64,000 nucleotides of DNA, from assembly GCA_964036155.1 (NCBI GenBank), contig OZ038422.1, positions 67,355,201 through 67,419,200 on the forward strand, read 5' to 3'. The notes beneath the pieces are model-generated. The model was not told the origin of the DNA and did no database searches. It saw only the letters and a list, made by a program, of their open reading frames with translations. Both the position numbers and the translations under genes were made by a program. Positions 1 through 12,227 of the stretch are shown piece by piece (the stretch's first letter is position 1; each line of letters begins with the position of its first letter). Source of the stretch: Diploscapter coronatus. Its lineage: Eukaryota; Nematoda; Chromadorea; Rhabditida; Rhabditidae.

Positions 1-1897
1 CTGCAAGTGTCCCGGATCCTAACCAAACTTATATGGTGGATACACCCATGAGCCCTAATCACAAAAATTAGGTTTTAAGGCCCCGCCCCCAAAAGTGGGC
101 GGAGCTAGGTGGGGGTCAAAGTTGGGTATTTTAACGTTTGACACCCTTCAGGGGGTACAAAGAAAACTTTTGCTATAAAAGATTTTCGAAAAATTTAAAA
201 AGGATAAATATGGCCATGGGATGTACTTTCTAAAAATATATAGATTTGGGGAGTCAACCACTTGCTGGATGCTGGAGGGGGTCCCAAAGTCAAAAAGTGC
301 CAAAAGTGCAGTTTCAAAAACATGCATATTTTGCACAAAATCGACCATAACTCGAAGATTTGTTACTTGCCGACAAAATTTTATTTCATATTTGGATTCT
401 CCAGGTAAAATTACACTAATACCAGTCATAAAATCTATAGGTTAGGTATGACCCTACACTTCACCATTGCACCAAAGTTGGCGACCCAAATATCGAAATT
501 TCAATTTTGAGGGTTAGACCTCATAACACATATACCAATCGATAGAGCTCATCAAACTGAGCAACTTTTATCAAGACACCTCATGACTATCTATTATGAT
601 ATGCGTGGTATGGAGATTTGAATGGGTCAGACCCACGAAAATGACAAAAATTTTCAAAAATTCATAACTTTTCGAAAATAAAACCAAATTGAAAAATCTT
701 TTCGGAATATAGCAGATTAAGGGCAATACTTCATTTTTGCTTCCTAGAGTACCGTGCTACCGCTTTATCATGATACCACATGGGTCCATGGTATACCACC
801 CATATGATACCCCAGTGGTACTATACCAAAATGGGTATCAATCGACTCGTAATTGACTGGAGAGTAATATTCGAGTCTATTTCTATCAGTTTCGGCAAGT
901 GGTTTCATTATACCATCATTGTAATTGGCTATAACCATTTGCTGAAAAAGACCAAAAATGGAGTAACTTCAAATGACCATAAAATACGATAGACTAATCT
1001 GTTTTTCAAATGGTTTTCGGCATGTTATTCAGTTCGATAATGGCTTTCATTTGGTATATAATATGATGGGTATTGATTACCAAATGGTAACTTGCCCATA
1101 TGGGTCACTACCATTTGGTACAATATCATGTTTGGTATCGTTCGACTTAAAATTTTATGGGAATAAATAATAAATGTCTCTAACTTCAATTTGAGCTCAA
1201 GTTTTGGTAGACTACCTATGGAAATATTCTCGTATCATTTTCTTGAAAATTGACATTAAATTTTGGTTTTTGAGGTACCACTCCCATACCATAATAGATA
1301 ACCATGTGGTGTCTTCACAAAAGTTGCTCAGTTTGGTGAGCTCTATCGAATGGTATATATTTTGTGAGGTCTAACCCTCAAAATTGAAATTTCGATATTT
1401 GGGTCGCCAACTTTGGTGCGATAGTAATGTTATTGGTGTCATACCTAACTCATCGATTGGACAGTTGTTATAGGGGTAATTTGTGATGCAGAATCCGAAT
1501 ATGAAATAAAATTTTGCTAAATACCCACATAATGTTTCAGTAGGGGCGATTTTATCCAAAATATACATGTTTTTGAAACTGCCATTTTTGACATTTTTAA
1601 CTTTGGGACCCCCTCCAGGCCCAAACAAGTGGCTGACCCCCTAAACCATTATATTTTTAGAAAGTACATTCCATGGCTATGTTTATCCTCTTTAAATTTG
1701 TCGAAAATCTTTTGTAGCAAAAAAGTTTTCTTTGTACCTCCTGTTTATAGTCAAATCATGAAAATGCTCAACTTTGACCCCCACCTAGCCCCGCCTACTT
1801 TTGGGGGCGGGGCCTGATCTTCTCATTTTTGTGATTAGGGCCCATGGGTGTATCTACCATATAAGTTTGGTTCGGATCTGGGACACTTTTGCAATTG
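1..1897. repeat. Large foldback (inverted-repeat) element, family R1
   Basis: The two ends are inverted copies of each other over roughly 600 bp. The left arm is about 1-615 and the right arm about 1278-1897. For example, the GC-rich motif near 80-115 (cccccaaaagtgggcgg) reappears inverted near 1795-1815, and the terminal cctaaccaaacttatatgg motif near 17-35 reappears inverted near 1857-1875. The middle, about 616-1277, is not repeated and holds runs of accatatggg / ccatggtatacc. The element may extend left of the window, so its target-site duplication cannot be judged. Short ORFs here have no protein character. A shortened relative lies at 8296-9142 and a core fragment near 27300-27420. Confidence 0.8.
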
Positions 1898-2031
1898 TCC
1901 GATCACTCTCTATATTTTGTTCGGGTTATTCAAAGAATGCGTCTTAATAGACTCATTGCATATGGGAAAATTATTACAATGAAAACATAATTAATTTTGC
2001 ACAGGATGTTTAAGATATAGAAGTTAAAAGA

Positions 2032-3659
2032 TTAAGAGAACATCCTACCTACTTCTTCCTGTTTCTGATTGTCCCAAACAAGGCAAAAGAAAACGTATAG
2101 TCTAGCAATAATTAAATCATTTGCTACCACTTCGCATAAAATCTAAACGTTATACATATTCATGTTCAACATAATATGGCGCAACATTGACCGAGCTAAC
2201 TTACATACGCCATTAGATATCGATTTAAGCGTCGTTCAGAATTTCTTGCACTTTGGCTCAGATTGCCATACGACTTAAAACGCCGCTTTAGATAAATTAA
2301 CGCGGCAATGCTAATTATCATCTGAGCATAACTTGCTATGATCGGAACTATCATATCGTAAAGATTCTAAAAATTATCTACATAATTGACATTAGTCATT
2401 TTTATTTCGATAATATTCGTTTAACTTACAGTCAATTGATAAAAAGTCATTACATATCGTATATCAACAATATAAGTAATATCAACAATTCGATAAGTGT
2501 TCAAGTAGTAAATTGCAAAAATAATTAGTTCGGGGATACAGCCAAAAATAATATGAAATCCGACCAATGTCCAAAATATAATGGCAAATAGCCGAGTTAT
2601 TTTTTCGTCACGGCAACTAAATTGAATAATTTGTATCAAAACTGACATATGCATGGGGAAGAATTTCTAACAGAGAAAATGTCCTAGCTCTATATATCGC
2701 AACTTCAGTCGAAACGAATCTTATGGCCATCATTAACCATGTATCTTTAAGAATACCAAATAACTCATACAATAACCACTAAAATTCCATTTGTTAGCTA
2801 TTAATGCAAAATTTTAACTATTAGATTTAAGTCAACTTTATATGTCAAGTAAATTTAAAATAAAGTAGTATTTTATAGTTATTTGGAAAAGTTGCGACAG
2901 AAAAGTAGAGACATTATGGCAAAATAATGTATGGAAAACTACAATAATACGATCCATACTATTTCACAAAATGTTGACACTTTCTGTAGCAACGTAGATG
3001 ATATTTTAAACGATTCGCTCAAATTGTAGATGAATATTGACTGATACACGTGGCTAAAACTTAAAATTATGTTACCTCATGTTCGCTATAATCTTGGCAG
3101 CAAAAGTAAAAAATGTCACGATAGATATTAAACGAAAACTAAAGTATTATCTTCTTCAATGCATATATTGAAAATTGCATCATAAAATAATAGTATAAAA
3201 CTTACCTGTATCAATGAACAGATAAAAAGGAGTATATTTAGAATGAGTAAGATGAATATTAATTTTTCGAATTGTGAAAAATGTTCACGTTTTCGAAATA
3301 GCCGATACATCATAAATATGTCGATAAAAATCGGCACTAATAAGATGTTATACAAAATGACCATGATTTGATACGCTATAGATGCATTTATTTTTTGAAG
3401 ATAACATCGCTATAAAATTATTTAACTAACTTATATCAAATTTATCTGGATGAAATATGACAGTTTTCCACACAATGATGAAGTTGTAAAGTAATGTATC
3501 TGATGTTGAAAATTCTAAAATAGTAAATCGTTACCGAGGTTTATAAAAGAAAAAAAAAGCAATGCAGAATAGTATGTGAGAATAAGTAAACTGAAAAATT
3601 AATTTACCCTCACAAAAGTCATAATCCGTTGTATTAGGTATAAGTTCAGGGCACTCCAT
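2032..3659 (-). CDS. Seven-transmembrane, chemoreceptor-like protein, copy 1
   Basis: Eight exons, read from high to low coordinates: 3608-3659, 3431-3514, 3206-3375, 3076-3138, 2672-2778, 2430-2616, 2205-2366 and 2032-2142. They sum to 936 nt, or 311 residues. Successive exons carry hydrophobic segments, such as FIDIFMMYRLF after an LYNILLVPI stretch and FIFILLILN-type and IIFWTLVGFHIIFG stretches. A conserved IYRARTFS motif follows one helix, and a basic loop with SERRLNRYL precedes the last exon. The start ATG at 3659 is chosen because the first exon ends in DFCE|G, exactly as in the paralogue at 24255-26579. All seven intron positions and phases match that paralogue, which strongly supports both models. 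The layout fits a nematode serpentine receptor, but I cannot assign a family (sra, srb, sre and so on). Expression and ligand are unknown. Confidence 0.68.
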
Positions 3660-4867
3660 TCGATTCTGCGAATTGCTTCCCTAATGATAATAATAAATCT
3701 GTAGAATAACAACTTGAAAGAAATGATCTCAATACAGTACGATTTAGAAAGGGTAACGCTTTCGGGATAAAAATGGCAAAACTTGAAATGGATCGAGTAG
3801 CAGTGCAAGATGTTGCTTAGGCAATCAGCTTTGTATTTATAGTACTCGCCTAACTTATAACTTAGTGTAGTTTCACACTCCAATTATGCCTGCTCTATGT
3901 CTTGCAAAACTTCATTAAATTTGCATATAAAAGTTGCAGAAGATGCGAGGTTAGAAGATACTTTTTAAGATAATTAAAAATTGCACCTGCGTTAAGACTT
4001 GTTTACCAGCTCAGAAAATGAATTAGTTTAGAAATGAGATCATGCGGTGAAATCGTGCATAACTCATCATCAGGGTTGTTTTCGGTGCAATTGATTTTCA
4101 TTGAAGTGTGATGCGAGCAGTGTATGATGTTTGGAAAAACTTGCGATGCGCCATCTTACTGCACCACCAACATTCCTACCTATCATGTGGATTCTAAAAC
4201 AGTAATTCCATGCACAAAATAGTTTGTCATTGTCTATGAGACATGTATCAAGGTCTCTATGAGTTCCTTACAACGATGAAGAATATCGTGTATGGTATAA
4301 TATCGGTAATCTGTGACCATCGAAATCTGACTATTTTCTGACATTTCCGTGGAATGATTGTCACACTGATCCTATATCAATAAGCGACTCTTCATAATTT
4401 ACAGCTTTTATGTTCCATTCTGTCAGCAATGTGTGAAAATTCATTGATAATTTCCTCGAAGAATGTTTCTTTGATTTTTCAATTCGATCTTTACCGTCCA
4501 AATAAACTCATTTCTCTCATTTTTCATATTCAACAGGCCTTTGTATAGAATGGAACCATATAATGTATTGGAATAATTAGACATTGAATCAATAAATTTA
4601 TGGTGAAAATGGTAATTTAAAATAAGACATTTAAATTTTATATAGCAGATAGAAAAGGAAAAGGTTACTTCGTAAAGAAATTCAGACATCTCTATTTTAA
4701 TTGTCAATTTTTAGATTTTCTAAAATTAATCAGAAATTTTTCTATCGTCGAGCCATTATAATTAACATCTGCCGCTCATTATTTTGCAAAAAAAACATTC
4801 TTAAAATTCAAATTTATTGAGTCAAAAACCAAACTGGCATTTATTGACAAAATCTCATTAAGGAATT
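3660..4867. other. AT-rich intergenic stretch, nothing recognised
   Basis: This is the upstream side of the 7TM gene ending at 3659. I see no exon with both splice signals and coding character, no tRNA-like fold and no clear repeat. The minus-strand ORF over 4441-4707 looks like chance in AT-rich DNA. Confidence 0.5.
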
Positions 4868-5135
4868 GTCTATTTTGGCTCCTAGAAAAAGACACCACTT
4901 TTTTCTTTTCGTCTTTTGCTTCCTCATACTATTTCTTAGAAAAGGTGGTGTCTTTTTCTATGAGCCTCTATTTTTATGAATTTCCAAGCAGCTAGACTTT
5001 AGCTAAACTAGGTCATAAAGTAATACCGATCTAAAGTCGAAAGAAATATTCAAAGGGAAATCACTTCGATAAATGAAGACAAGAACGAACTTCTGTGGTG
5101 GTATTTTTAGTCTTTTAGCACGAATTTTTAAGCAT
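4868..5135. repeat. Dispersed repeat R3 with terminal hairpin, copy 1
   Basis: About 270 bp that recurs nearly unchanged at 22911-23225. It opens with an inverted pair, aaaaagacaccac (about 4886-4898) and gtggtgtcttttt (about 4944-4956), which folds into a hairpin around a CTTTTCGTC-type loop. A shared tail follows (ctagactttagctaaactaggtc and beyond, to the gtcttttagcacgaattttta end). Similarity stops abruptly at both ends, as expected of a small mobile element. Confidence 0.7.
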
Positions 5136-5420
5136 GACTAGAGCTCATGCTTAACATGAGTTTAGCAAAAAATACTACCACAGCATTTTCACGAAAAAAC
5201 ATCAACCCTAAAATCTTTTTCCATTTCAAATCAAGTAAAAATTTGATGCAAATGATTCAATTAATAGCTAGTGAGACTAGTTATGGTTCCATTCTGCATG
5301 TTTATCAAAAAATCAAAATTTTCATTTTTTTCAAAATCATAAGAAACCCCAAGTTTCAATTGAGCAGTAATAATTGTATGCTAGTTTCTTCGAACAAACT
5401 TCAAAATGGCATTTTCAGGA

Positions 5421-5539
5421 TCGAATCACGATCGAAATGGCTTACGGACAGAAAGTGCACGTGGATTGGAGAATGACGAATCTGCGAGTGGATCGCAAGG
5501 GCAGATTTGTCAAAGGAGGACCGCTCTACAAGGAAGTTC
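5421..5539 (+). other. Unassigned exon-like coding stretch
   Basis: After a clean acceptor (gcattttcag) the frame DRITIEMAYGQKVHVDWR continues through RMTNLRVDRKGRFVKGGPLYKE to a possible donor (gttcgt). Base composition and codon choice are much less AT-biased than the flanks. I could not find partner exons in matching phase. It may be a gene relic or an exon of an undetected gene. I do not recognise the sequence. Confidence 0.28.
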
Positions 5540-5833
5540 GTATTTTTATCTATTTAGAAAGGAAATAAATAGGGCAATGATGAGGGACAATCCAATGCTT
5601 GTTGGCGATTAGTTACTCGAACTGCTAAACTTACATTTCTTTACCATTGATTGTTGATCTGAAAGCGATCGCGGTTGAATAAGATATTTTACCAGAGGAA
5701 AATGATAGCGAGAAACATCAATCAGTCATGAACAAGATTTGCTCGTTCCCGTCCTAATTTTCAAATTTTTGGACAAAGAATAAAACGTTTTCATTTTTCC
5801 TCATGCTATAATTTCTGCCTCTCATATTGAAAA

Positions 5834-6213
5834 GCGTTCCAAAATTTTCTAGACCACTTCTTTCGAAGAGTCGGGAACGTCGTTAATACCTCAAACTTGG
5901 GTAATTAAACCGAAGCTATCGGTGAAAATCGGCAGATATACACATTTCATCACATATGTCAAGCAAGAGTGCATTTGTTCCCCTTCACTGTCTGGTTTCT
6001 CTCACTTGTCCTCTATCTATCGCAAAATTGTCAGATAGTCTTTCGCTGGAGAGGAAAAGAACTAAAGATATAAAGCGTTCTTGCTTGACATATGCCATGA
6101 AATGTCTATATCTGCCGATTTTCACCGGTAACTTCGGTTTAATTACCCAAGTTTGAGGTATTAACAACGTTTCGACTCTTCGAAAGAAGTGGTCTAACGA
6201 AATTTTGGAACAG
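5834..6213. repeat. 380 bp palindromic MITE-like element
   Basis: The left arm is about 5834-5990 and the right arm about 6055-6213. They are inverted copies: gttccaaaattttctagacc at the left end mirrors ggtctaacgaaattttggaac at the right. The inner blocks (cacttctttcgaagag, cctcaaacttgggtaatta, gaaaatcggcagatat) are mirrored in the same order. A spacer of about 65 bp separates the arms. It has no coding capacity of its own. Confidence 0.8.
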
Positions 6214-6554
6214 CCTTCCACAGGAGGGCACAATTAATGAAAAATGTTGAAAGAGAAGATGTTATGTGTTCGTGTACTTGCTCATAATATCCGAAAATAT
6301 GATAATTCACGTGAAAAATGAATGAATTTGAAAGACCGAAAGAATTTCAAGATTATAGTAAAGAATAGCGCAGAAATACTGGACAACGTAAGGCACTAAT
6401 CTCGATCGTTTTATGTGTCCGTAGAAAAGTACTTGTTTAACTTGGTCCGGAATCAGTAAACTATCATTATGTCGGAAACCTCTCATTGGTACAACCTTGC
6501 CCTGTATTTTTATTTCCATTTTAAATGAATTATTATGCGTTTACAAGAGAGCAG

Positions 6555-6935
6555 TTATTACATTATTTGTAATTTTCATGGGCTATCTAGCACAAAAAGC
6601 CCCATTTGATTTGATTTAGAAATAAAAAGTTATTAATTTTTTCTGATATCGAATCCAAATTTTAAACTGCCGTAACCCTGCATACGATAATTTTTATGAA
6701 AAACAAACCACATCATTATGATCAGCGTGAAAAACTGAACAACATATGTGAAAATCAATCCGGTTTGCGGACCCCTGTTTATACCGACTTTGGTCCTTAC
6801 CGACATTCACTCAAGATAAAAGCAGCATTTCTTGCTGCTCATACATTTCTCACCAGATTTATTTTTTATATTGATTTTTCTTTTATTGTAAATAAAGGTT
6901 TAATTGCCCAAGTTTGAGGCTCTATCGACGCTGCT
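6555..6935. repeat. Solo fragment of the TTAA foldback family
   Basis: This stretch is a diverged copy of one arm of the element at 12918-14904. It shares attacattatttg, catgggctatct, taaccctgcatacgat, gaaaaactgaacaa, cggacccctg and gactttggtccttac in the same order, ending near ccgacattcactcaag. The opposite arm is missing, so this is a decayed or one-armed copy. Confidence 0.7.
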
Positions 6936-7021
6936 GCTTACTTCATTCTCCCATACCCCTAACTTCTACTAATTGCACCGCACGGGAGCTGGCCTAATCA
7001 ACTAACTCTGTTTATTTACAG

Positions 7022-7165
7022 AATTCGAGACTTGGCATACGACCCTAAACCCTTTCTCCATCCCCCGATTCCATATTCCTTTCGTCTTTCACGGGCTTTA
7101 TTAGCACAGCTCGTGTCTAATGCTCAACCTCGACGTGCCAATTCAACTTTTTGCTTCATGTGATT
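7022..7165 (+). other. Unassigned exon-like stretch
   Basis: A good acceptor (tgtttatttacag) is followed by an open frame IRDLAYDPKPFLHPPIPYS continuing to ...RRANSTFCFM and a stop, with composition richer in C than its surroundings. Its phase does not match the exon-like stretch at 5421-5539, so I do not join them. I do not recognise it. Confidence 0.22.
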
Positions 7166-7555
7166 TTGATCTTCATGGTCTTTAATGAAATAAAAATGAT
7201 TTATCTTCGAAAATGATGATAATTTTCATGATCCGAATAGATTGGAAAATCAGCAGAGTTTGCAAGTGAATGCGCAATACTGTCGTTTTTGTTCAATAGT
7301 ATAGAAGGTCGAACTACAGAATCCGTTGCTGTTGAATTGAGTGCAACTCGATCTGAATTTCATTTACAAAGTGCATAAAATTGGAAGTCGACAAGTTTAG
7401 AAATTCGAAATTATTTTGATTTTTTACTACAATGCATTGTATTAATTTTGAAGAACTTCAATAAGAAACTATCTTACGTCCCATAACTGTCAACGCACGA
7501 ATTTGGACCAGATGTTGCTGGGGCTGTACTGCACAAGTTACCTATGATATAATAG
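7166..7555. other. Intergenic, 3' side of the astacin gene
   Basis: AT-rich sequence between the unassigned stretch and the astacin stop codon at 7556. I see no coding, RNA or repeat signal. Confidence 0.45.
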
Positions 7556-10500
7556 TTATACACTCGGGGGATTTTTATTATTATTACAAGTGTTCTGGCA
7601 GTATTGTTTCTTCTGATCCGTTGTGTAAAAGGTCGACGAGCAAAATCCTAAAATAGTTAGTGAAAAATGAATGTGAAAAAGAAGCTGCACCTTGGCTATT
7701 CCACTGAGCACAACTCGAGGAGCTATCGACACAAGTTGATGGTGGTCCTGTAACAGGGCCTGGAGTTGAAGTGGCTGGGGAAATACCACCGGCAGATACT
7801 GAGATTCATCGTTTTAAAATGAGAAAATTAGCTACTATTATATCGTGATCTGGTAATGTCACATGTTTCAGCCAAAAATGTTCATAAAATTTCAGAAGCG
7901 CATAAACTTAGAACTAGCTTCTGAAGCAAAAATATGCTCACCGTAGCGGTAATCAACGTTGAATTGCGAGGAGTAGAATTGATTGAACGCAATGATCGGT
8001 GTGGGGTTCAGCTGGCTCGTGTAGATCTGATTTTTCGACTCGTCGCAACAAAATCTAAATTTGGAAGACATTGGAATTACTCGAAGAAGCAGAAATCACC
8101 TAGGGCTGACGAGCTTCTTGTCGCTCTTGATTTTGAGTTCTATGCCATTCCAAGAGCACCCAAAATTACATTGTCCATTGTAAATTTCGGATATTCGCAC
8201 TTGAACCTGCATTCCAGCAGGAGCCTGAAATTTTAAGAGGCATTCTTTGTAAGAATCGGACATACCTAGGCACAAGTATAAAAAGCTCTCGAAGCCCAAA
8301 AAGGGTAATATGGTTGAATACCCCTATGGGGCCTGTATATAAAAGTCGGGGAGTTAGGTCCCACTCCATTTTGTGGGCGGGGCTGGTGGGGGTCAAAGTT
8401 GAGCATTTTCATGATTTGACTATAAACAGGAGGTACAAAGAAAACTTTTTTGCTACAAAAGATTTTCGAAAAATTTAACAAGGATGAACATGGCCATGGA
8501 GTGTACTTTCTAAAAATATATTGGCTTAGGGGGATCAGCCACTTGTTTGGGGCTGGAGGGGGTCCCAAAGTCAAAAGTGTCAAAAACATACATTTTTTTG
8601 CATAAAATCGACCATAACTCGAAAAGTTATTATTTGCTAGCAAAATTTTATTGCATATTTGAATTCTCCAGGCAAAATTACGCTAATATCAGTCATAAAA
8701 TCGATAGGCTAGGTATGACCCTACACTTTACCATCGTACCAAAGTTGACGACCCAAAAATCGAAATTTCAATTTTGAGGGTTATACCCCACAATATGTAT
8801 ACCAATCAATAGAGCTCATCAAACTGAGCAACTTTTGTCGAGACACTTTGGGTCTAGCTATAATGATATGCACGGCATGGAGGTCTGGAGGGGTCAGACC
8901 CACGAAAATGACACAATTTTTCAAAAATTCGTAACTTTTCGAAAATCTCTAATAGCAAAAGTTTCACTTGTACCCCCTGCTTGCAATCAAAACGTCAAAA
9001 TGCTCAACTTTGACCTCCACCTAGCCCTGTCCACTTTTGGGGGTGGGGCTTGATCTCCCCATTTGTATGATTAGGGCCCATGGGTGTATCCACTCATATG
9101 GGTTTGGTTCAGATCCAGGACACTTTTGCAGTTGCCGGATCCCCTTTGACAGTTGTTCAGTTTATTTGTGGAATGTCTCTTAAATCAAACTGCCAAACGA
9201 GAAACGACACATCTGAATATTCAAAATGCGCATCACACTATATCAAAAGTATATTAAATCAGCGATTTTTTTTACTAAATAGGCGCTACAATAGAAACTT
9301 ATGCACATGAGATCTGTCAATTGTTTTGTTCAAAGTTAACCTTTAGTTTTTTTCCTTCTAATAATTGATTTTTCGAATTTTTGGTTAATGAAGATCGGCT
9401 TTGTATGATATGAAAATAGGATAAAAATCAATAATCAACCCACAGTAATCCATGAAGTACAATAGCTGACAGAGTTGCGAGGTAAAACAGTATTCGACGA
9501 GTCTCCCACTGTCATCGTGGTCGTTTGCCAGTTGGTGGTTGCTGTCAAACTATTCCCACAGCCGGCTGGCTAAAGTAACAATGATCGAATATTACAGAAT
9601 CAGTTAATTAACTCACCCTTTCAGCGCATGTGGCTCCTCCATAACCGAGGGGGCAATTGCTAAACTCATACGAAGATGAAACAATTGAACAAAAATGTAG
9701 GATCAAATGGACCTACCAAGTATTGCAGCTTCTGGGGTTAGGTACGCCTCCATTTTGACAAACAACTGAGTTTGCAGGACCTAGAAAGATGCCGTTCATA
9801 AATCGCTTATTTGATTTTGAGAGAAATACATGAGCATCCATAGTGCGTATTGATGTTTATGAGATCGTACAATGACACTTGTCTGCTGCCAGCCGTGAAT
9901 AAGTAGTCTAAAATAGTTATTTGGAGGAAATAAATAGTCAGGTACTTTACCATCGTCTAGAGGCTCCATTGAGAAGGCTCCTGCTTTATTCACGAAAGAG
10001 TTAGCCCTATAATTCGAAAATTATGCTTTTCGATCATGAATTTTACGCTTCGGGCGAAGAGGCGATCAAAATGGAAAACTTACGAATAATGCATATCGGA
10101 GCCATATTCATATGGCACATAGTTAGCAGCTATATTCGATGAATATTTGTTGAAGTTGGACTGGTAGGAGGAAGGAACGTTCGTCAGGTCGATTCGGACA
10201 TAGGAATCTCGGTCCGATCTCGAGTGTTCGTGATAAAGTCCTAACAAGGCAATCTTTGTCCGAAATCTTTAAAATTTACCGAGCGCGTGCATAAACTCGT
10301 GAGAAATAGTCCCGAAAAGTCCACAGCCAGTACCCAATGAAAGCGGTTGTTCATTTCCAGCCATGCCAACAAACGAATAACAGCCATCACCGTTTGTCAC
10401 CTAGAAGATATCATAATCCATCCATCAGAAACGATTAAAAACCTTGACTCTATTTTGGGCAGTGGAGCTCTGCACAAAGTTGATGCAGGTTCGTGCTTGC

Positions 10501-12149
10501 AGATATGCTAATGCTACAGGGACTGCTTGACGGGTGTTTGCGTCTGAAATGTGAGCACCTTTTAATGGATGCTTAGTCTATTATTGTGTCAAGGAATTGT
10601 TTAATTAAGTTTTGCTAGGACTGCTTAAAAATCTTATAATAATTGCACCCATACAAAATCTTTATCTTTCACAGCTGATCTTCATCAATCAATTTTATTT
10701 AAGTCATTTTCAAAATAGTGATTTTTTCAAAACCATGAAATGCAACTCTATGACTTGGAGAGAGCAAGACAATATGAAAATAGGACATGCAAAATAGTAT
10801 ACGGGTGGGAAATTCTCTATAATTTTATCTTCCAGTGCTTTTTCTTCATCTTATTATTTTGTAAATTTCATATGGCCCTTTTCGTTAATACTATCATCTT
10901 CAAGGTGTGGACTAACCGACAGTGGAATCCATGTAGTAGTAGAGAGTGTTGCTGGTCCATTTCCTGGCTGTGATGGCCACTTGCCGCTTCGCTCTGCCAG
11001 TGGAATTCGCATTTCTCAAATCCTCTTCCAATTTGTTCAGCTGCTCTCTAAACTTTCAATTCCAATGAGGTTTTCGTTTTTGCCCAACAAAATTCTCTTA
11101 AAATCTGGTAACATGCCTATTTGACTCATTTTATATCAAAATTCACAAGAATATTCGCCAGAAAATCATTTCGAAATGTGAGAAAAAACTTCTAGGTTTG
11201 AACAAGAAACAAGTATTTTCATCTTGCATCTAAACATCTAAAAAAAACTTGATAACTGTTAGAAAACTACTAATCACTTGAAGTTTGAAAGATGAACATA
11301 AATTTCGACAAAATGACTAACTCTGTCAAAACGGTGTCTCCATCTACGAGCACATCAGCGATGTTAGTCATTTTGTTGATTTCGAACAGATCGAATGACT
11401 CATTGTTGGGTCGTGTCACTTTCAGATTGCCGTATTTCTGCAATTTTGACTTTGCTAATATCATTATGAAGTGCGCGATAAATTTCTAATACGTGATATA
11501 ACCTAAACTCTTAAATTCTTTCCTGTTTAGTTTAAAATGCGCTGTTATTGTAACAAGTTTTATAGCTTCCGTTACAAATCAACCGACATTTGTTATTATG
11601 ATTTTCAAAACTCACCTGTCTTCTTGTTTCCATTTTGCTTCTATCTTCTGCAGTCATTGCTGTCTGTCTTCCTTGGAATCCCATCTTCTTCAGCCTTTGC
11701 AACCTATTCGCCATGCGGCGAGGATTTATTCCAAATTTCTAAATGACAGTTTCTAGGATGGAAGAAATATCAAAATCACTCTTTGATATTCCTCTGCTTC
11801 TCCTTCTGTCATGTTGTTCGAACTGATCCAACGAAATTTTCCACCTCTTCCTCGAGGTCTCGATGCTTCATTCGTTGAATTTCTTTCTGACTAAATATAC
11901 AGACCATTTCATCATTTAGTTATAGCACAAAAATTGTATTTTATCAATATAGAATTATAAAAATGTTATTTTGTTGAGAAAACGAGACTCTGTTACATCA
12001 TCGATTATTAGTTAGTCAGAAATTAGGTGACTTATTCCATAGTTTAGTTTTTTTTTTCTTTCTAGGAATTAACTTACTTCGTTTGGTCTAAATTGGGCAA
12101 TAGTTATTGCAATTAGACAGAAGAGTAGGGAGATTGAGAATGGACGCAT
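7556..12149 (-). CDS. Astacin zinc metalloprotease with EGF, CUB and ShKT domains (NAS-31/32 type)
   Basis: Seventeen exons (12078-12149, 11780-11890, 11616-11738, 11322-11437, 10917-11047, 10443-10543, 10280-10400, 10084-10240, 9951-10006, 9830-9907, 9717-9780, 9617-9659, 9444-9569, 8100-8224, 7942-8054, 7691-7798, 7556-7647) sum to 1737 nt, 578 residues. In order they give a signal peptide (MRPFSISLLFCLIAITIA), a prodomain ending DVLVDGDTVLTEEQ, a basic cleavage site RAKR, and the catalytic domain. Zinc site HEFMHALGLYHEHSRSDRD spans exons 7-8, and the Met-turn is SDMHYS. Then come an EGF module (CQNGGVPNPRSC...CPLGYGGATC), a CUB domain (CGNSLTATTNW to RFCCDE), a Pro/Thr linker and a C-terminal ShKT module. 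This order matches C. elegans subgroup IV NAS proteins. The product is predicted secreted, with roles in cuticle or extracellular processing inferred only from the family. Exon 2 is the least certain. The intron 8225-9443 carries an R1-type repeat. Confidence 0.9.
8296..9142. repeat. Internally deleted R1-family element in an astacin intron
   Basis: From about 8375 to 8880 the sequence follows the left arm of the element at 1-1897, with shared blocks such as ggcggggctggtgggggtc, gattttcgaaaaatttaa and atagagctcatcaaactgag. It then jumps near 8950 to the right terminal portion (cctccacctagccctgtcc to ggacacttttgcag). It lies wholly inside the 1.2 kb intron between the two CUB exons ending at 9444 and starting at 8224. 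That intron is the longest of the gene because of it. Confidence 0.75.
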
Positions 12150-12221
12150 TACTGTAGATAGATTTGAATGTTTCAATTCCCACTCTTCCCAATGAATGGT
12201 GCCATTTCAACTCGCCAGCTT

Positions 12222-12227
12222 TTTATA
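12222..12227 (-). promoter_or_regulatory. TATA box of the astacin gene
   Basis: On the minus strand gagctataaaaagctgg lies 73 bp upstream of the ATG at 12149. The truncated copy keeps an equivalent box (ttatataaagctgg, 21984-21989) 71 bp before its ATG, so spacing and flanking bases are conserved between duplicates. Confidence 0.6.

Noticed and set aside
148..1817. Short ORFs inside the R1 foldback
   Set aside because: Similar ORFs appear inverted in the opposite arm and in the 8.3-9.1 kb relative; they follow the repeat and not coding constraint.
2616..2672. A 30 nt 'intron' with tatgtcag-like borders in 7TM copy 1
   Set aside because: Too short, and wrong phase; using the donor at 2672 gives the same phase as the paralogue.
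11780..11890. Alternative frame for astacin exon 2 (KEIQRMKHRDLEEEVENF) from an acceptor four bases downstream
   Set aside because: Helical and attractive, but it meets TGA before a usable donor, and the chosen frame has a donor and phase that join exon 3; I keep it only as a caveat.
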